A DNA stretch of 64,000 nt from Micromonospora chalcea (GTDB lineage Bacteria > Actinomycetota > Actinomycetes > Mycobacteriales > Micromonosporaceae): positions 1 through 64,000 of the forward strand of contig NZ_MAGP01000100.1 of NCBI RefSeq assembly GCF_002926165.1, written 5' to 3'. Below, in pieces: positions 7,440-17,676 of this stretch. Position numbers and translations under genes: made by a program. Position 1 is the stretch's first letter; every line of letters begins with the position of its first letter. Below the pieces are notes generated by a model that saw nothing but the letters and a program-made list of their open reading frames with translations, had not been told where the DNA came from and did no database searches.

Positions 7440-8861
7440 TCAGCGCCGCTGGCCGAGCGCCGCGTCGACCCGGGTAATGAACTGCCGTACTGCCGGCTTG
7501 CGGCGGTGGGGCGCCAGACCGGTCTGCAGATCGCGCAGGTAGCGGACGGCGCGAGCCGACCGTAGTTGGGTGGTCAGGGTCAGGGCTTCCGCGCCGACGG
7601 CACTCGCACGTTCCGGCTCGCCGTGGCGAGCGTGGACGCTGGCCAGCAGGGCGAGGTTGAAGGCTTTGCCGCGTACGTAGCGCTCGTCCATCTTGAGTGA
7701 GCGAGCGGCGAAGCGCTCGGCTCGGCGGTGTTGACCGAGCGCGTGGAAGCAGTGGCCGAACTTGGCCGACAGGTACGCCTCGTCGAAGTAGCCGAGCCAC
7801 TGAGGATCGCTGCTGCGGTCCGCTCGGTCGAGGGTTCGCTCCGCTTGGTGAAGCGCGGTCGCGCAGTCGCGTTCGTGAAGGGCGACAGCGTGGGCATGCG
7901 CTTCCATGACCAGCGCTTCGGCAGTCAGCGCGGTGAGGCCGGCGCGTTGTGCTGTCTGCCGGGCGGCCCGGGCGAGGTCGACCCCGGTGGCGGCGTGCCC
8001 GAGGTAGGTGGCTTGATGGCTCATCGCGGCGAGGATCTCGGCACCAAGGCCGGCGTCGGCGGCCGTTCGGGCGAGGTCCAGGGCATGCGTGAGGTACCGC
8101 TGGGCGAGGCCGTGTTCGGCCATGTCGTACGCCTGCCACCCGGCGAGCTGGGTCAGTTCGGCAGCCGCGGCGAGCAGTCTGCGGCCGGTCGCCGGGTCGT
8201 ACCGGCCCTCGGTCACCAGGGGCGCCACCTCGTGGTGCAGGAAGCGGGTGACGTTGTCGCGGGCATGCCCGCCGCCGTACTGGTTGTCGAGTCGCCGATA
8301 AGTGGCGGTCATCTGCCGGATCGTGTCGATGTCGGGTTGACCGACCGTTCGTCGGCCCTCTTGCTCGACGGGCTGCGCCGTGGTGGCGGTGAACCAGCGT
8401 AGGGCGGGCAAGGTGTACGCGGTGGAGCTGAACACTGTCTGGCGAAGCAGTTCTCGACGGTTCACATCGCCTTCCCATAGCTGCGCGGCGGCCCGGACGT
8501 CCTCGCGCCAGGACCGGTTGGCCGGCACGTCACTGTGCCGACCGCGGGAGTGATCCGCCATGGCCGGGCGATATGACCGCAGGCAGGGCGCGAGGCCCAG
8601 CGTCATTCGAGCTTCGTCGGGCATGCCGCAGCCGTCGGCGATCCGCTCCAGCACGTCGATCGAGGTCACCCGTCGGCCGGCGATGATCCGGCTGATGTAG
8701 CCCTGCTCCAGGCCGACAGCCGCGCCGATGCGAGTTTGGCTCGCGCCGGTGTGCCGAGCGAGCAGCCGGAACACGGCACCGATGTCGCGGGCCGCCAGAG
8801 CCTTGTGCATGTCCTCGCGCGACCAGAGGTCGTCGGGTATCCGGAGATTTTCCAGCAGCAC
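7440..8861 (-). CDS. XRE-family regulator with TPR-like C-terminal repeats
   Basis: 473 residues from a GTG at 8861, preferred because GGGAG lies five bases upstream; an ATG at 8894 would add 11 residues. Near the N-terminus is a lambda-repressor-like HTH (SQTRIGAAVGLEQGYISRIIAG). The rest is Ala/Leu/Arg-rich helical hairpins typical of tetratricopeptide repeats, as in the large family of actinomycete XRE-TPR regulators that sense peptides or development-linked signals. It is divergent from a five-gene mini-operon at 9011, with a palindromic site between them (8946-8962), so it probably regulates itself and that operon. Confidence 0.85.
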   Translation of the reverse strand: MLLENLRIPDDLWSREDMHKALAARDIGAVFRLLARHTGASQTRIGAAVGLEQGYISRIIAGRRVTSIDVLERIADGCGMPDEARMTLGLAPCLRSYRPAMADHSRGRHSDVPANRSWREDVRAAAQLWEGDVNRRELLRQTVFSSTAYTLPALRWFTATTAQPVEQEGRRTVGQPDIDTIRQMTATYRRLDNQYGGGHARDNVTRFLHHEVAPLVTEGRYDPATGRRLLAAAAELTQLAGWQAYDMAEHGLAQRYLTHALDLARTAADAGLGAEILAAMSHQATYLGHAATGVDLARAARQTAQRAGLTALTAEALVMEAHAHAVALHERDCATALHQAERTLDRADRSSDPQWLGYFDEAYLSAKFGHCFHALGQHRRAERFAARSLKMDERYVRGKAFNLALLASVHARHGEPERASAVGAEALTLTTQLRSARAVRYLRDLQTGLAPHRRKPAVRQFITRVDAALGQRR

Positions 8862-8945
8862 AACGGCTCCCAGCGTCGTCAGACGACTACCCATGGTGGT
8901 CAGTCAGGAGCCTACGGTCGGTGTACGGGCAGGGTCGAGTCCGCT

Positions 8946-8980
8946 CATGTCACCGTGACATGACCAGTCGACATGGTCAC
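8946..8980. promoter_or_regulatory. Probable operator between XRE regulator and small-protein operon
   Basis: CATGTCAC-c-GTGACATG (8946-8962) is a perfect palindrome with 8-base arms; a further related half-site CATGGTCAC lies at 8972-8980. Its position in the divergent intergenic space suggests binding by the XRE protein. Confidence 0.55.
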
Positions 8981-9010
8981 CGCACCCCACTCGGCGGGAC
9001 CGTCTCCGGC

Positions 9011-9115
9011 ATGGACTTCGACGTCGACGACTCGCCGGGCGGGATGTTCGTCTACGGCTCTGAGCCGCCGGTCAGGCTCGCCTTCCCGACCCTGCACGAC
9101 AGGACGGGCTCGTGA
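9011..9115 (+). CDS. Very small acidic hypothetical protein (34 aa)
   Basis: Starts MDFDVDDSPGGMFVYG and ends at a TGA overlapped by the next GTG. I do not recognise a family. Support comes from position: it is the first of five co-directional ORFs linked by four-base overlaps, immediately after a palindromic operator. No clear Shine-Dalgarno is present, so translation may be leaderless or begin further upstream. Confidence 0.45.
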   Translation: MDFDVDDSPGGMFVYGSEPPVRLAFPTLHDRTGS

Positions 9116-9312
9116 CTATCCGGGGTCGCCTGCGTCCGTTGGTGCGATGGCTGTTCCGGCAACCCGATCCGGCACCACCGTCCGGAACAGGGCAGCGGTA
9201 CCAGGACGCCGAGCGCGCGGCAGCGCGGCAGCGCCTACTCGACCTGGCAGCGCAGCTAGGGCGACCGGAAGGCAACCGTGAGCCGGCGCAGGACGCGGCA
9301 GAGCAGCGATGA
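9112..9312 (+). CDS. Small basic hypothetical protein (66 aa)
   Basis: GTG start overlaps the previous stop by four bases and its own stop is overlapped by the next ATG. The N-terminus (TIRGRLRPLVRWLFRQP) is basic and amphipathic; the C-terminus is an Ala/Arg/Gln-rich helix. No known domain. Second gene of the mini-operon. Confidence 0.5.
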   Translation: MTIRGRLRPLVRWLFRQPDPAPPSGTGQRYQDAERAAARQRLLDLAAQLGRPEGNREPAQDAAEQR

Positions 9313-9527
9313 GCCGAAGGGCGGCCCGGACGACTCCGAGCAGACGACACGTCTCGTACGAGGACTACCTGGTCGCGACGGCACTCACTCTCGCCCGGAG
9401 GCACCGCCCTGTCTGGTGCTGGCGGAAGTGGCGACGGATCTGCCGCTGCGGAGCGGATCTGCCCTGCCGCGCCAGGCACCGAATCCCTATCAATCGTGGC
9501 CACTGGCCGGGAGAGGACGCGTCGTGA
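9309..9527 (+). CDS. Small Cys/Arg-rich hypothetical protein (72 aa)
   Basis: ATGA overlap with the upstream gene. Contains YEDYLVATALTLARRHRP followed by a cluster CWRKWRRICRCGADLPC that could form a metal knuckle. Family unknown to me; third gene of the mini-operon, and its stop overlaps the next GTG. Confidence 0.5.
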   Translation: MSRRAARTTPSRRHVSYEDYLVATALTLARRHRPVWCWRKWRRICRCGADLPCRARHRIPINRGHWPGEDAS

Positions 9528-9703
9528 AGGACGACCTGGAGCAGGCGATCCTGGCTGTGCATGTCCGTGGGTACGACGGCATGTGCACCGGCTGCCGCGC
9601 CTGGTGGTCGCGGCTGTCGCCGTACCCCTGCTGGCAGGTGGAATGGGCGACCAGCCGACAGGCACGGACGATCACCGCCCGTTTCCTCGAGGGTGTGCGG
9701 TGA
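9524..9703 (+). CDS. Small conserved CxxC protein (59 aa)
   Basis: GTG start overlapping the previous stop. The sequence holds GMCTGCRAWW and a second cysteine in PYPCWQVEWA, with a C-terminal helix (RTITARFLEG). Proteins of this shape accompany XRE-TPR regulators in related actinomycetes as far as I recall; function unknown. Fourth gene of the mini-operon. Confidence 0.6.
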   Translation: MKDDLEQAILAVHVRGYDGMCTGCRAWWSRLSPYPCWQVEWATSRQARTITARFLEGVR

Positions 9704-9927
9704 CCACCCACGGCCCGGTCATGCCGGTCTGGAGCTGCGGAGGTTGCGATCTGCCCTGGCCCTGCCCGACACGGAAACGCGAGCTGCGCGCGGAGTATGA
9801 CCGCGCTCCCGTGTCGCTCGCCCTCTACCTCGGCGCCTACCTGGTCCAAGCCACCGAGGACATGCCGTGGACGCCGGCCGGGGTGTTGCACCGCCGATTT
9901 CTCGGCTGGACGAGACAGGCCGACTAG
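9700..9927 (+). CDS. Small conserved Cys-rich protein (75 aa)
   Basis: GTG start overlapping the preceding stop. WSCGGCDLPWPCP near the N-terminus is a likely metal-binding knuckle; then a helix-rich stretch (LALYLGAYLVQATEDM) ending RFLGWTR. Function unknown; last gene of the mini-operon. The C-terminal RFLxG/RFLGW segment loosely resembles the end of the fourth protein, so the two may be distantly related. Confidence 0.6.
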   Translation: MTTHGPVMPVWSCGGCDLPWPCPTRKRELRAEYDRAPVSLALYLGAYLVQATEDMPWTPAGVLHRRFLGWTRQAD

Positions 9928-10067
9928 GCCCGGCCGGCTGACGCCGATCGTGGCGTTGTCCTGGAAGAACAACGACAGTCAGCCGACCCCATCGCATGGA
10001 TTCCCCTCGCTACGATGACGCCGCCGGCGTCGATAGAGGCGCCGCCACGGGGGAGGTAAGCGTCCAC

Positions 10068-12923
10068 ATGACACGCGTAAGAGCTGCTGTCCCGATCACC
10101 GTCCTCGCCGTCGTCGCCGCCGGGCTCACCGTCGGCTCTCCGGCCTCAGCCGCCACTTCCTACGATGTTCCGCTGAAGAGTTGGGCCTATCTCGACTCGC
10201 AGAGCCCCAGGGCGAAGTTCGTCGACGCGGACGTGAACCCGCCGGTCGGCACGTCCCGCGACGCGGCCGGCCGGACGCACACCTACCGCTCCTACTTCAC
10301 GTACGACCTGAGCAACTTGAAGGGCACTGTCGTCCACGACTCGTACCTGTGGACCGTCGAGAAGACGGTCGCCGACTGCTCCGCCCCGGCGACCATCGAG
10401 GTGTGGCGGACCCGCCCGGTCACTGACAGCACCACCTGGCTGCGTCCGCCGGCCGAGGTCGAGAAGCTGCTGACCACCACGCGGGGGGCCGGCGCCTCCT
10501 GCCCGGCCTACCTGGGCCTGGACATGGTGGCCACGCTCAATGCGGCGCTGAGCCGGCGCGACAAGAGCATCACCGTGGAGATTCGGGTCGCCGCCGCTCA
10601 GGAGGCCGACGTGCGGACCGGTCGCACCTTCGCCAAGCCGGTGCTCAGTGCCACGGCGAACCATCCGCCCACCATCACGAGCCTGCAGCTGAAGTCCCCG
10701 GACCGGCCGTGCGGAACGCCGGCCAAGCCGTCGCCCGCGGCGCGGAACACGGTGTTCGCGGCCACCGCCAGCGATCGGGACGAGGGCGACTACACCACCG
10801 TGCTGTACGCGATCTGGCCGGTCGACCATCCCGATCAGCGTCGCGAGTTCCACGACTACTACGGCACGGACCTGAGCCAGTACGCCGACGGCACAGTCCT
10901 CGCCTGGCAGGCCCGGGCCAGCGACTACGACGACGAGGGCCCGTGGAGCAAGACCTGCTACATCGTCATGGACGTGACCGCTCCGGCGAATCCGCCGCAG
11001 GTCTCGTCGCGGACGTATCCGGAGGGCGACTCCCCGGGCGGTGGCACGGGCATCGAGGGGACGTTCCGCTTCGACGGGGCCGGCGACCGTGACGTGGTCT
11101 CGTTCGCCTGGCGTGACTCCTCGGGGTATTCCGGGCAGGTTCCCGCCCGGCGTCCGGGCGGCACGGGGATCCTGAAGTACACCCCGAAGCTGCGGTTCAG
11201 CACCGACCTCTACGTCGCGTCCGTCGACGCGGCGGGCAACCGCGGGCCCGAGAAGAACTACCGGTTCCGGGTCGCCGAGACCACGCCGTACGCCGAGGTC
11301 GTGGTGAACGGCGTCGGCCTGCCGAGCACGATCACGTTTGTCGCGTCGAAGCCCGAGACCACCGTGTTCGGGTATCAGCTCAAGGACGCCGCTGAGGTCC
11401 GTCTCCCGGCGGTCGACGGCAAGGCCACCGGTCCGATCACGTTCACCACAACGGGCCAGATCGAGATGGCTGTCCGCAGCTACGCCCGGAACAAGCTGAT
11501 CGGGCAGGAGACGCTGAACGTCTGGGTCACCGACGCCCCCGGTGTCGAGTCGGCGGAGTTCAACCTGGACACCGACCAGGTCGCGGGCAAGGTCGGCACG
11601 TTCCGCTTCACCCCGCGCAACAGCGACGTCGTCGCTTACCAGTACTACCTAGACGACGAGTGGAAGACCATTTCGGCGGCCGAGGACGACACCGCCGTGC
11701 TGTCGTGGACGGCGACGCCGGGCTGGCACTCGATGGTCGTCCGGTCGGTGAAGGCGGACGGTTCCACGTCGATGGAGACCCAATATCAGTTCTTCATCAT
11801 CGACGCGCGCCCGACCGCCTACGCGCACGACCTCTCCAGCTGGCCGCGCCGGGACGGGGTCGGCGTGCCGTTGAGCATCGAGTTCGGGAGCCAGCTGCCG
11901 AACCTGACCGGGTTCGTCTACCGGTTCGACGGCGGCGCCGAGCAGACCGTATCCAGCGAGGGCAACCCGTACGCCTACGTCACTGTCACGCCGCAGCACT
12001 CCGGCGACAACACAGTGGTCGTTCAGGCGGTGTTGTCGGACGGCACCCGATCGCCCGCCACCACCTACACGTTCCGCATCTGGTCCGGGCCTGTGGTCAC
12101 ACAGACGCCGGAGGGCGATGCCGTTGTCGGCCGGCCCGTGACGTTCACGTTCCGTCCGGGGCTGCCGGATGTCGTCTCGTACCGCTATCTGCTGAGGGGC
12201 GCCGAGGAGCAGACGATCGCGGCCGGTCCCGACGGCACCGCGACTGTCACGTACACGCCGGGTTCGTGGGGCTACGACGACGTCCGGGTCACGAGTGTCG
12301 GTGCGGACGGCACCGAGTCGGAGCTGCGGATCGCGGCCTTCAGCGTCCGGGACAACATGGTCAGCGTGTACAGCACCTACGACTGGTCGCGGAAGGGGAT
12401 CGGCTGGACCGGTTACTTCTACTTCCACACGCAGCTGTTCGGCGAGGTGACCGAGTACCACTACCGCGTCAACGACGGCCCGGAGCAGGTCCTTCCGGCG
12501 AGCACCGAGGGCACGTCGACGCGGGTCGCGGTGCCGTTCGAACGCAACGGCACCAACACGATCCACGTGCGGAGCCGTACGGCGGACGGCGAGCTCTCGC
12601 CGGTGACGGCCTTCGAGTTCACCGTCGGCAACGCGCCGTACGTCGTGAGCGCTCAGTATCCGGACGGCACCTGGTCGGGCGGCGCCGGTGTTCCCGGCAC
12701 CTTCGAGTTCAGCGGCGGCACCCCGGGAATCGTCTCCTTCACCTGGCAGATCGACGACGGACCGTCGACGGACGTGCCGGCGGACAGCCAGGGGAAGGCG
12801 TCGATCACCTACACGCCGACGCAGAACTACCAGACGTACACCTTGTCGGTGACCGGTCACAAGGCGGACGGCACCGACACCGATGTCACCCGCTACTACA
12901 TCTACGTCGCCAACGGCGGCTGA
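10068..12923 (+). CDS. Large secreted protein with DNRLRE-like domain and seven Ig-like repeats
   Basis: 951 residues. A Sec signal peptide covers about 1-29 (MTRVRAAVPITVLAVVAAGL... ending PASAA), so the ATG at 10068 is preferred over upstream in-frame codons. Residues about 30-220 resemble the DNRLRE jelly-roll domain found at the start of actinobacterial surface and RHS-type proteins. The remainder is made of seven tandem units of about 90-100 residues, each with a beta pattern G-x-F-x-F, a Tyr/Trp strand, a T-x-T-P turn and a closing Y-x-F-x-V strand, typical of bacterial Ig-like/Big repeats. No sortase signal or C-terminal membrane anchor is visible, so it is probably released or held non-covalently. 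Function in adhesion or matrix is inference. A strong terminator follows. Confidence 0.8.
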   Translation: MTRVRAAVPITVLAVVAAGLTVGSPASAATSYDVPLKSWAYLDSQSPRAKFVDADVNPPVGTSRDAAGRTHTYRSYFTYDLSNLKGTVVHDSYLWTVEKTVADCSAPATIEVWRTRPVTDSTTWLRPPAEVEKLLTTTRGAGASCPAYLGLDMVATLNAALSRRDKSITVEIRVAAAQEADVRTGRTFAKPVLSATANHPPTITSLQLKSPDRPCGTPAKPSPAARNTVFAATASDRDEGDYTTVLYAIWPVDHPDQRREFHDYYGTDLSQYADGTVLAWQARASDYDDEGPWSKTCYIVMDVTAPANPPQVSSRTYPEGDSPGGGTGIEGTFRFDGAGDRDVVSFAWRDSSGYSGQVPARRPGGTGILKYTPKLRFSTDLYVASVDAAGNRGPEKNYRFRVAETTPYAEVVVNGVGLPSTITFVASKPETTVFGYQLKDAAEVRLPAVDGKATGPITFTTTGQIEMAVRSYARNKLIGQETLNVWVTDAPGVESAEFNLDTDQVAGKVGTFRFTPRNSDVVAYQYYLDDEWKTISAAEDDTAVLSWTATPGWHSMVVRSVKADGSTSMETQYQFFIIDARPTAYAHDLSSWPRRDGVGVPLSIEFGSQLPNLTGFVYRFDGGAEQTVSSEGNPYAYVTVTPQHSGDNTVVVQAVLSDGTRSPATTYTFRIWSGPVVTQTPEGDAVVGRPVTFTFRPGLPDVVSYRYLLRGAEEQTIAAGPDGTATVTYTPGSWGYDDVRVTSVGADGTESELRIAAFSVRDNMVSVYSTYDWSRKGIGWTGYFYFHTQLFGEVTEYHYRVNDGPEQVLPASTEGTSTRVAVPFERNGTNTIHVRSRTADGELSPVTAFEFTVGNAPYVVSAQYPDGTWSGGAGVPGTFEFSGGTPGIVSFTWQIDDGPSTDVPADSQGKASITYTPTQNYQTYTLSVTGHKADGTDTDVTRYYIYVANGG

Positions 12924-12940
12924 CGACGACGCGGTACGCG

Positions 12941-12985
12941 GCCGGCCCTTCTGGCGTCAGAGATCAGGACGCCAGAAGGGCCGGC
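12941..12985 (+). terminator. Strong hairpin terminator after the Ig-repeat gene
   Basis: Perfect 18-base inverted arms (12941-12958 and 12968-12985) around a nine-base loop, starting 17 bases after the stop. There is no U-run, as usual in high-GC actinomycetes. Confidence 0.85.
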
Positions 12986-13043
12986 ACTGTCTGTCGATCG
13001 AGTGCCCCCACGCTAACGCTCGTTAGGTCTATGGTCAGCGACC

Positions 13044-13781
13044 ATGATGAATGCGAATCGCAATCTGGGGCTGGGGCACGGCAGCGCGTTCGGCGAGCGT
13101 GGGGTGGCGAAGAGGCTCGGCACATTGGGCCGGCACACATCGCTGACCGGCCGGCGATTACTGGAGATCGGCTGCGGGGACGGCACGTACACGATGCGGC
13201 TGGTCGACGCGTTCGCGCAGATCGAGGCCGTCGACATCCAGCAGGATCGGCTGAAACTGTTCCGGGAACGGCTGGCCGGCGATCCGGCGGCGGCCCGGAA
13301 GATCAACGTACGGGAGTTGTCCGCCACCGAGCTGGACTACCCGGACGGCAGCTTCGACCTAGTCACCGCCATCGAGGTGGTGGAGCACATCGACGACCTG
13401 GATGCCGCCCTGCGGCAGGTCCACCGCGTGCTCGTGCCCGGCGGCCGGTTCGCGCTGACGACGCCCAACCGGTGGTTCCCGTTCGAGACGCACGGCTTCC
13501 TGATCCGGGGCCGGCGGTACCGGCCGGCGCGGGGCCCGTTCCTGCCGTGGATCGTGCCGCTACACCGTCGGCTCGCCGACGCCCGTTCCTTCACCGCCCG
13601 TGGCTTGTCCGCGCAGTTGCGGCGGGCCGGGCTGGAGCCGATGGCGGTGGACTACATCATGCCGCCGTTCGACAGGTCCCGCTTCGGGCGTCGCATCCGG
13701 CCGGTGACCGACGCGATCGAACGCTCGCCGTTGAAGTTCTTCGGCATGGCCCTGGCGGTGGTGGCTCGCCGACCGGCATGA
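13044..13781 (+). CDS. Class I SAM-dependent methyltransferase
   Basis: 245 residues. Motif I is LLEIGCGDGTYT (about 39-50), the acidic ribose-binding position is EAVDIQ, and motif IV-like DLVTAIEVVEHIDD and post-motif LVPGGRFALTTPN are all present, so a Methyltransf_11-type fold binding S-adenosylmethionine is clear. The acceptor is not evident; the Arg-rich region 150-175 (GRRYRPARGP) may contact a lipid or saccharide. It stands alone between a terminator and the cupin gene. Two ATGs in tandem (13044, 13047) leave the start ambiguous by one residue. Confidence 0.85.
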   Translation: MMNANRNLGLGHGSAFGERGVAKRLGTLGRHTSLTGRRLLEIGCGDGTYTMRLVDAFAQIEAVDIQQDRLKLFRERLAGDPAAARKINVRELSATELDYPDGSFDLVTAIEVVEHIDDLDAALRQVHRVLVPGGRFALTTPNRWFPFETHGFLIRGRRYRPARGPFLPWIVPLHRRLADARSFTARGLSAQLRRAGLEPMAVDYIMPPFDRSRFGRRIRPVTDAIERSPLKFFGMALAVVARRPA

Positions 13782-13863
13782 CGACGAGCGCCCCAGGTTT
13801 AGCGGGACTCTCGGTGGCTATGAGGGGAATCGATCCGCAGACCGACGATCGAGGAGAGAGCCG

Positions 13864-14382
13864 ATGGCCAGCGGTGCGATCCCGTCCGACGATCCGACCC
13901 GCACCCTCGTCCACGCCCGGCCCGACGACCCCGGCCTCGCGCACCTCGCCATCGCGGGCGGCACCTACACGATCCTGGTCACCGGCGAGCAGACGGCCGG
14001 CCGGTACTGCCTGATCGACATGCGGGTTCCGCCGGGTGGTGGGCCGCCTCCGCACCGGCACGACTTCGAGGAGATGTTCACGGTGCTCGACGGGGCGGTG
14101 GAGTTCACGTTCCGGGGCGAGCAGACCGTCGCGCGGGCCGGGGAGACGGTGAACATTCCGGCGAACGCGCCGCACTTCTTCCGCAACTCCTTCGACCAGC
14201 CGGCGCGGCTGCTGTGCATGTGCACGCCGGCCGGGCAGGACGAGTATTTCCTGCGCGTCGGCGACCGGGTGGACGGCCCCACTTCGCCGCCGCCGGCTCT
14301 CACCGAGGAGGAGCAGACCGAGCGCCGGAACCGGGCCGCCGCGCTGGCCGCCGACTACCGCACGGAGTTGCTGATCGGCTGA
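13864..14382 (+). CDS. Cupin-domain protein
   Basis: 172 residues; ATG with AGGAGAG upstream. Central conserved cupin motif 1 reads GPPPHRHDFEEMFTVLDG, carrying the HxH...E metal ligands, and motif 2 is PANAPHFFRNS with a further histidine, so a single double-stranded beta-helix binding a metal is expected. The C-terminus is an acidic/Arg helix. Members include dioxygenases, isomerases and small-molecule sensors; the substrate cannot be assigned. It is monocistronic, with a bidirectional terminator shared with the xylanase gene downstream. Confidence 0.85.
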   Translation: MASGAIPSDDPTRTLVHARPDDPGLAHLAIAGGTYTILVTGEQTAGRYCLIDMRVPPGGGPPPHRHDFEEMFTVLDGAVEFTFRGEQTVARAGETVNIPANAPHFFRNSFDQPARLLCMCTPAGQDEYFLRVGDRVDGPTSPPPALTEEEQTERRNRAAALAADYRTELLIG

Positions 14383-14412
14383 CACCGGCAGCACGCGAGC
14401 ACCACGAAAGCA

Positions 14413-14446
14413 GCTCACCGCCGTGGCCGAGACCACGACGGTGAGC
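14413..14446. terminator. Bidirectional hairpin between cupin and xylanase genes
   Basis: Arms 14413-14426 (GCTCACCGCCGTGG) and 14433-14446 pair at 13 of 14 positions with a six-base loop, between two convergent stops. Confidence 0.75.
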
Positions 14447-14464
14447 CGTTTCCGTACGCGAAGG

Positions 14465-16105
<1,641 letters not shown>

Positions 16106-16206
16106 TCAATGTCGATGTCGACGCGAACATGGACTCAACCGGCTGATCAGCGCGGGAGTCCATGGATGACCGTGCGAGCGAAGGGCGCCGAGAAGCGCGA
16201 GCACGA

Positions 16207-16219
16207 CCGAAAGTTTCGG
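16207..16219. promoter_or_regulatory. Palindrome CCGAAA-G-TTTCGG
   Basis: A perfect 13-base palindrome between the HxlR stop (16228) and the xylanase gene, 258 bases upstream of the xylanase start. It contains the CGAA-N-TTCG-type core seen in actinomycete xylan regulation and may be an operator; no hairpin-forming length, so not a terminator. Confidence 0.45.
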
Positions 16220-16227
16220 GGATCCGG

Positions 16228-16656
16228 TCAGTGACCGGCGGCGTCGTACCGCTCGCGGTTGGCGTGCACCTCGTCCATGTGCGCCTCGGCCCACAGCTTC
16301 ATGCCGTACATCAGCTGGTGCAGCGACTGACCGAGGTCGGTCAGCTCGTAGGTGACAGTCACCGGCACGCTCGGCGTCACGGTCCGGGTGACAAGGCCGT
16401 CGCGTTCCAGTGAGCGCAACGTCTGGGTGAGCATCTTCTGGCTGACCCCGGCCAACCGCCGCGACAGCTCGGAGTAGCGCATGACCCGGGGTTCCGCGTT
16501 GCGGTCGGGCCCGTCGCGGCCGAGCGCGGCCAGGATCAGCGCCACCCACTTGTCGGAGATCCGGTCCAGGAGTTGCCGGCTCGGGCAGCCGGCGAGGAAC
16601 GCGTCGTACTCCTCCCGCGCCTGCGCCCGCCGCTGCGCCGCCGTCTGCGTCGGCAT
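16228..16656 (-). CDS. HxlR-family winged-helix regulator
   Basis: 142 residues. The hallmark HxlR pattern is present: an N-terminal cysteine (CPSRQLLDRISDKWVALILAAL), then the recognition helix region RYSELSRRLAGVSQKMLTQTLRSLERDGLV and the wing, VTYELTDLGQSL. The family controls redox, aldehyde or quinone responses, with the Cys often the sensor. It is divergent from the quinone oxidoreductase gene at 16772, a pairing common for HxlR regulators, so that gene is its likely target. Confidence 0.9.
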   Translation of the reverse strand: MPTQTAAQRRAQAREEYDAFLAGCPSRQLLDRISDKWVALILAALGRDGPDRNAEPRVMRYSELSRRLAGVSQKMLTQTLRSLERDGLVTRTVTPSVPVTVTYELTDLGQSLHQLMYGMKLWAEAHMDEVHANRERYDAAGH

Positions 16657-16771
16657 CGTCCGCGCCTCCTACCCGGGGGTACCCAACGCACTCCGAAGTG
16701 CGTACTTCCCGATGGAAAGTTACCCCTCCATCGTGGAGCAGGGCATCCCTCACGACCAAGGAGACAGAACC

Positions 16772-17676
16772 ATGGGTACGCGTACCTTCCGCACCGCAGT
16801 CGTCCGCACCCCGGGCGGACCCGAGGCCATCGAGATCATCGACGTTCCGCAGCGCGAGCCGGGACCCGGCGAGGTCCGGGTGGACGTCGCGGCGGCACCG
16901 GTCAACCCGGCCGACCTCGGCGTCGTCGGCGGCTTCTTCCACTCGCTGGGGCTCATCCACCAGCCGCACCACACCGGCCTGGGCTGGGACTTCGCCGGTG
17001 TCGTCGCCGCGGCCGGGCCGGGCGTCGATTTCGCCGTCGGCACCCCTGTCGCCGGGCTGGTCGGCGGGTTCGACCGCGACTTCGGCACGTACGCCGAGCA
17101 ACTCGTCGTACCAGTGGCCGACCTGGCCGTCGTACCCGATGATCTGGACCTGGTGGCGGCGGCGACAGTGCCGCTCAACGGCCTGACCGCGGCGCAGATC
17201 GTCGACCTGCTCGGCGACCCGCCCGCCGGCGGCCGGCTGCTGGTCACCGGCGCGGCCGGCGCGGTCGGCGGCTACGTCGTGCCGCTCGCCCGGGACCGGG
17301 GATGGCGGGTTACCGGCCTGGCGCGGGCCGGGGACGAGAAGTTCGTGCGCGGGCTCGGCGCCGACTTCACCACCGCCGCCGAGCCGGGCTGGGACGCGGT
17401 CGCCGACGCCGCGGCGCTCCAGGACCGAGGGCTCGCGCTGGTGGGCGACGGCGGCGTGTTCGGCCGAACGCCCACCCGGCCGCCGAACGCGGTGTCACGG
17501 TGCGCGCGGTCGAGGTGCACGCCGACGGGACACGCCTGGCCGACCTGCTCGCCCGCACCGCCGCCGGTGAGCTGCCGGCGCGGGTGCACGCGGTGGTGCC
17601 GCTGGACCGGGTGGCGGACGCCCACCGGGCGGCGGCCGAGGGCGGGGTACGCGGACGCTACGTGCTGCGCCCCTGA
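16772..17676 (+). pseudogene. Zinc-independent quinone/NADP oxidoreductase (MDR), frameshifted
   Basis: The ATG follows AAGGAGA. Residues 1-220 are a normal medium-chain dehydrogenase: the GroES-like domain with GEVRVDVAAAPVNPADL, then the Rossmann motif LLVTGAAGAVGGYVVPLA. Near 17460-17490 the reading frame shifts: upstream residues end ...DRGLALVGDGGVF, and the expected C-terminus (GVTVRAVEVHADG ... DRVADAHRAAAEGGVRGRYVL) continues in another frame to a stop at 17674-17676. One base appears lost, so the product would be truncated or fused to an abnormal tail. It could also be a sequencing error. Neighbour to the HxlR regulator on the opposite strand. Confidence 0.8.

Noticed and set aside
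11649-12860. A 403-residue open frame on the minus strand
   Set aside because: Antisense to the Ig-repeat gene; Arg/Gly/Val-rich shadow.
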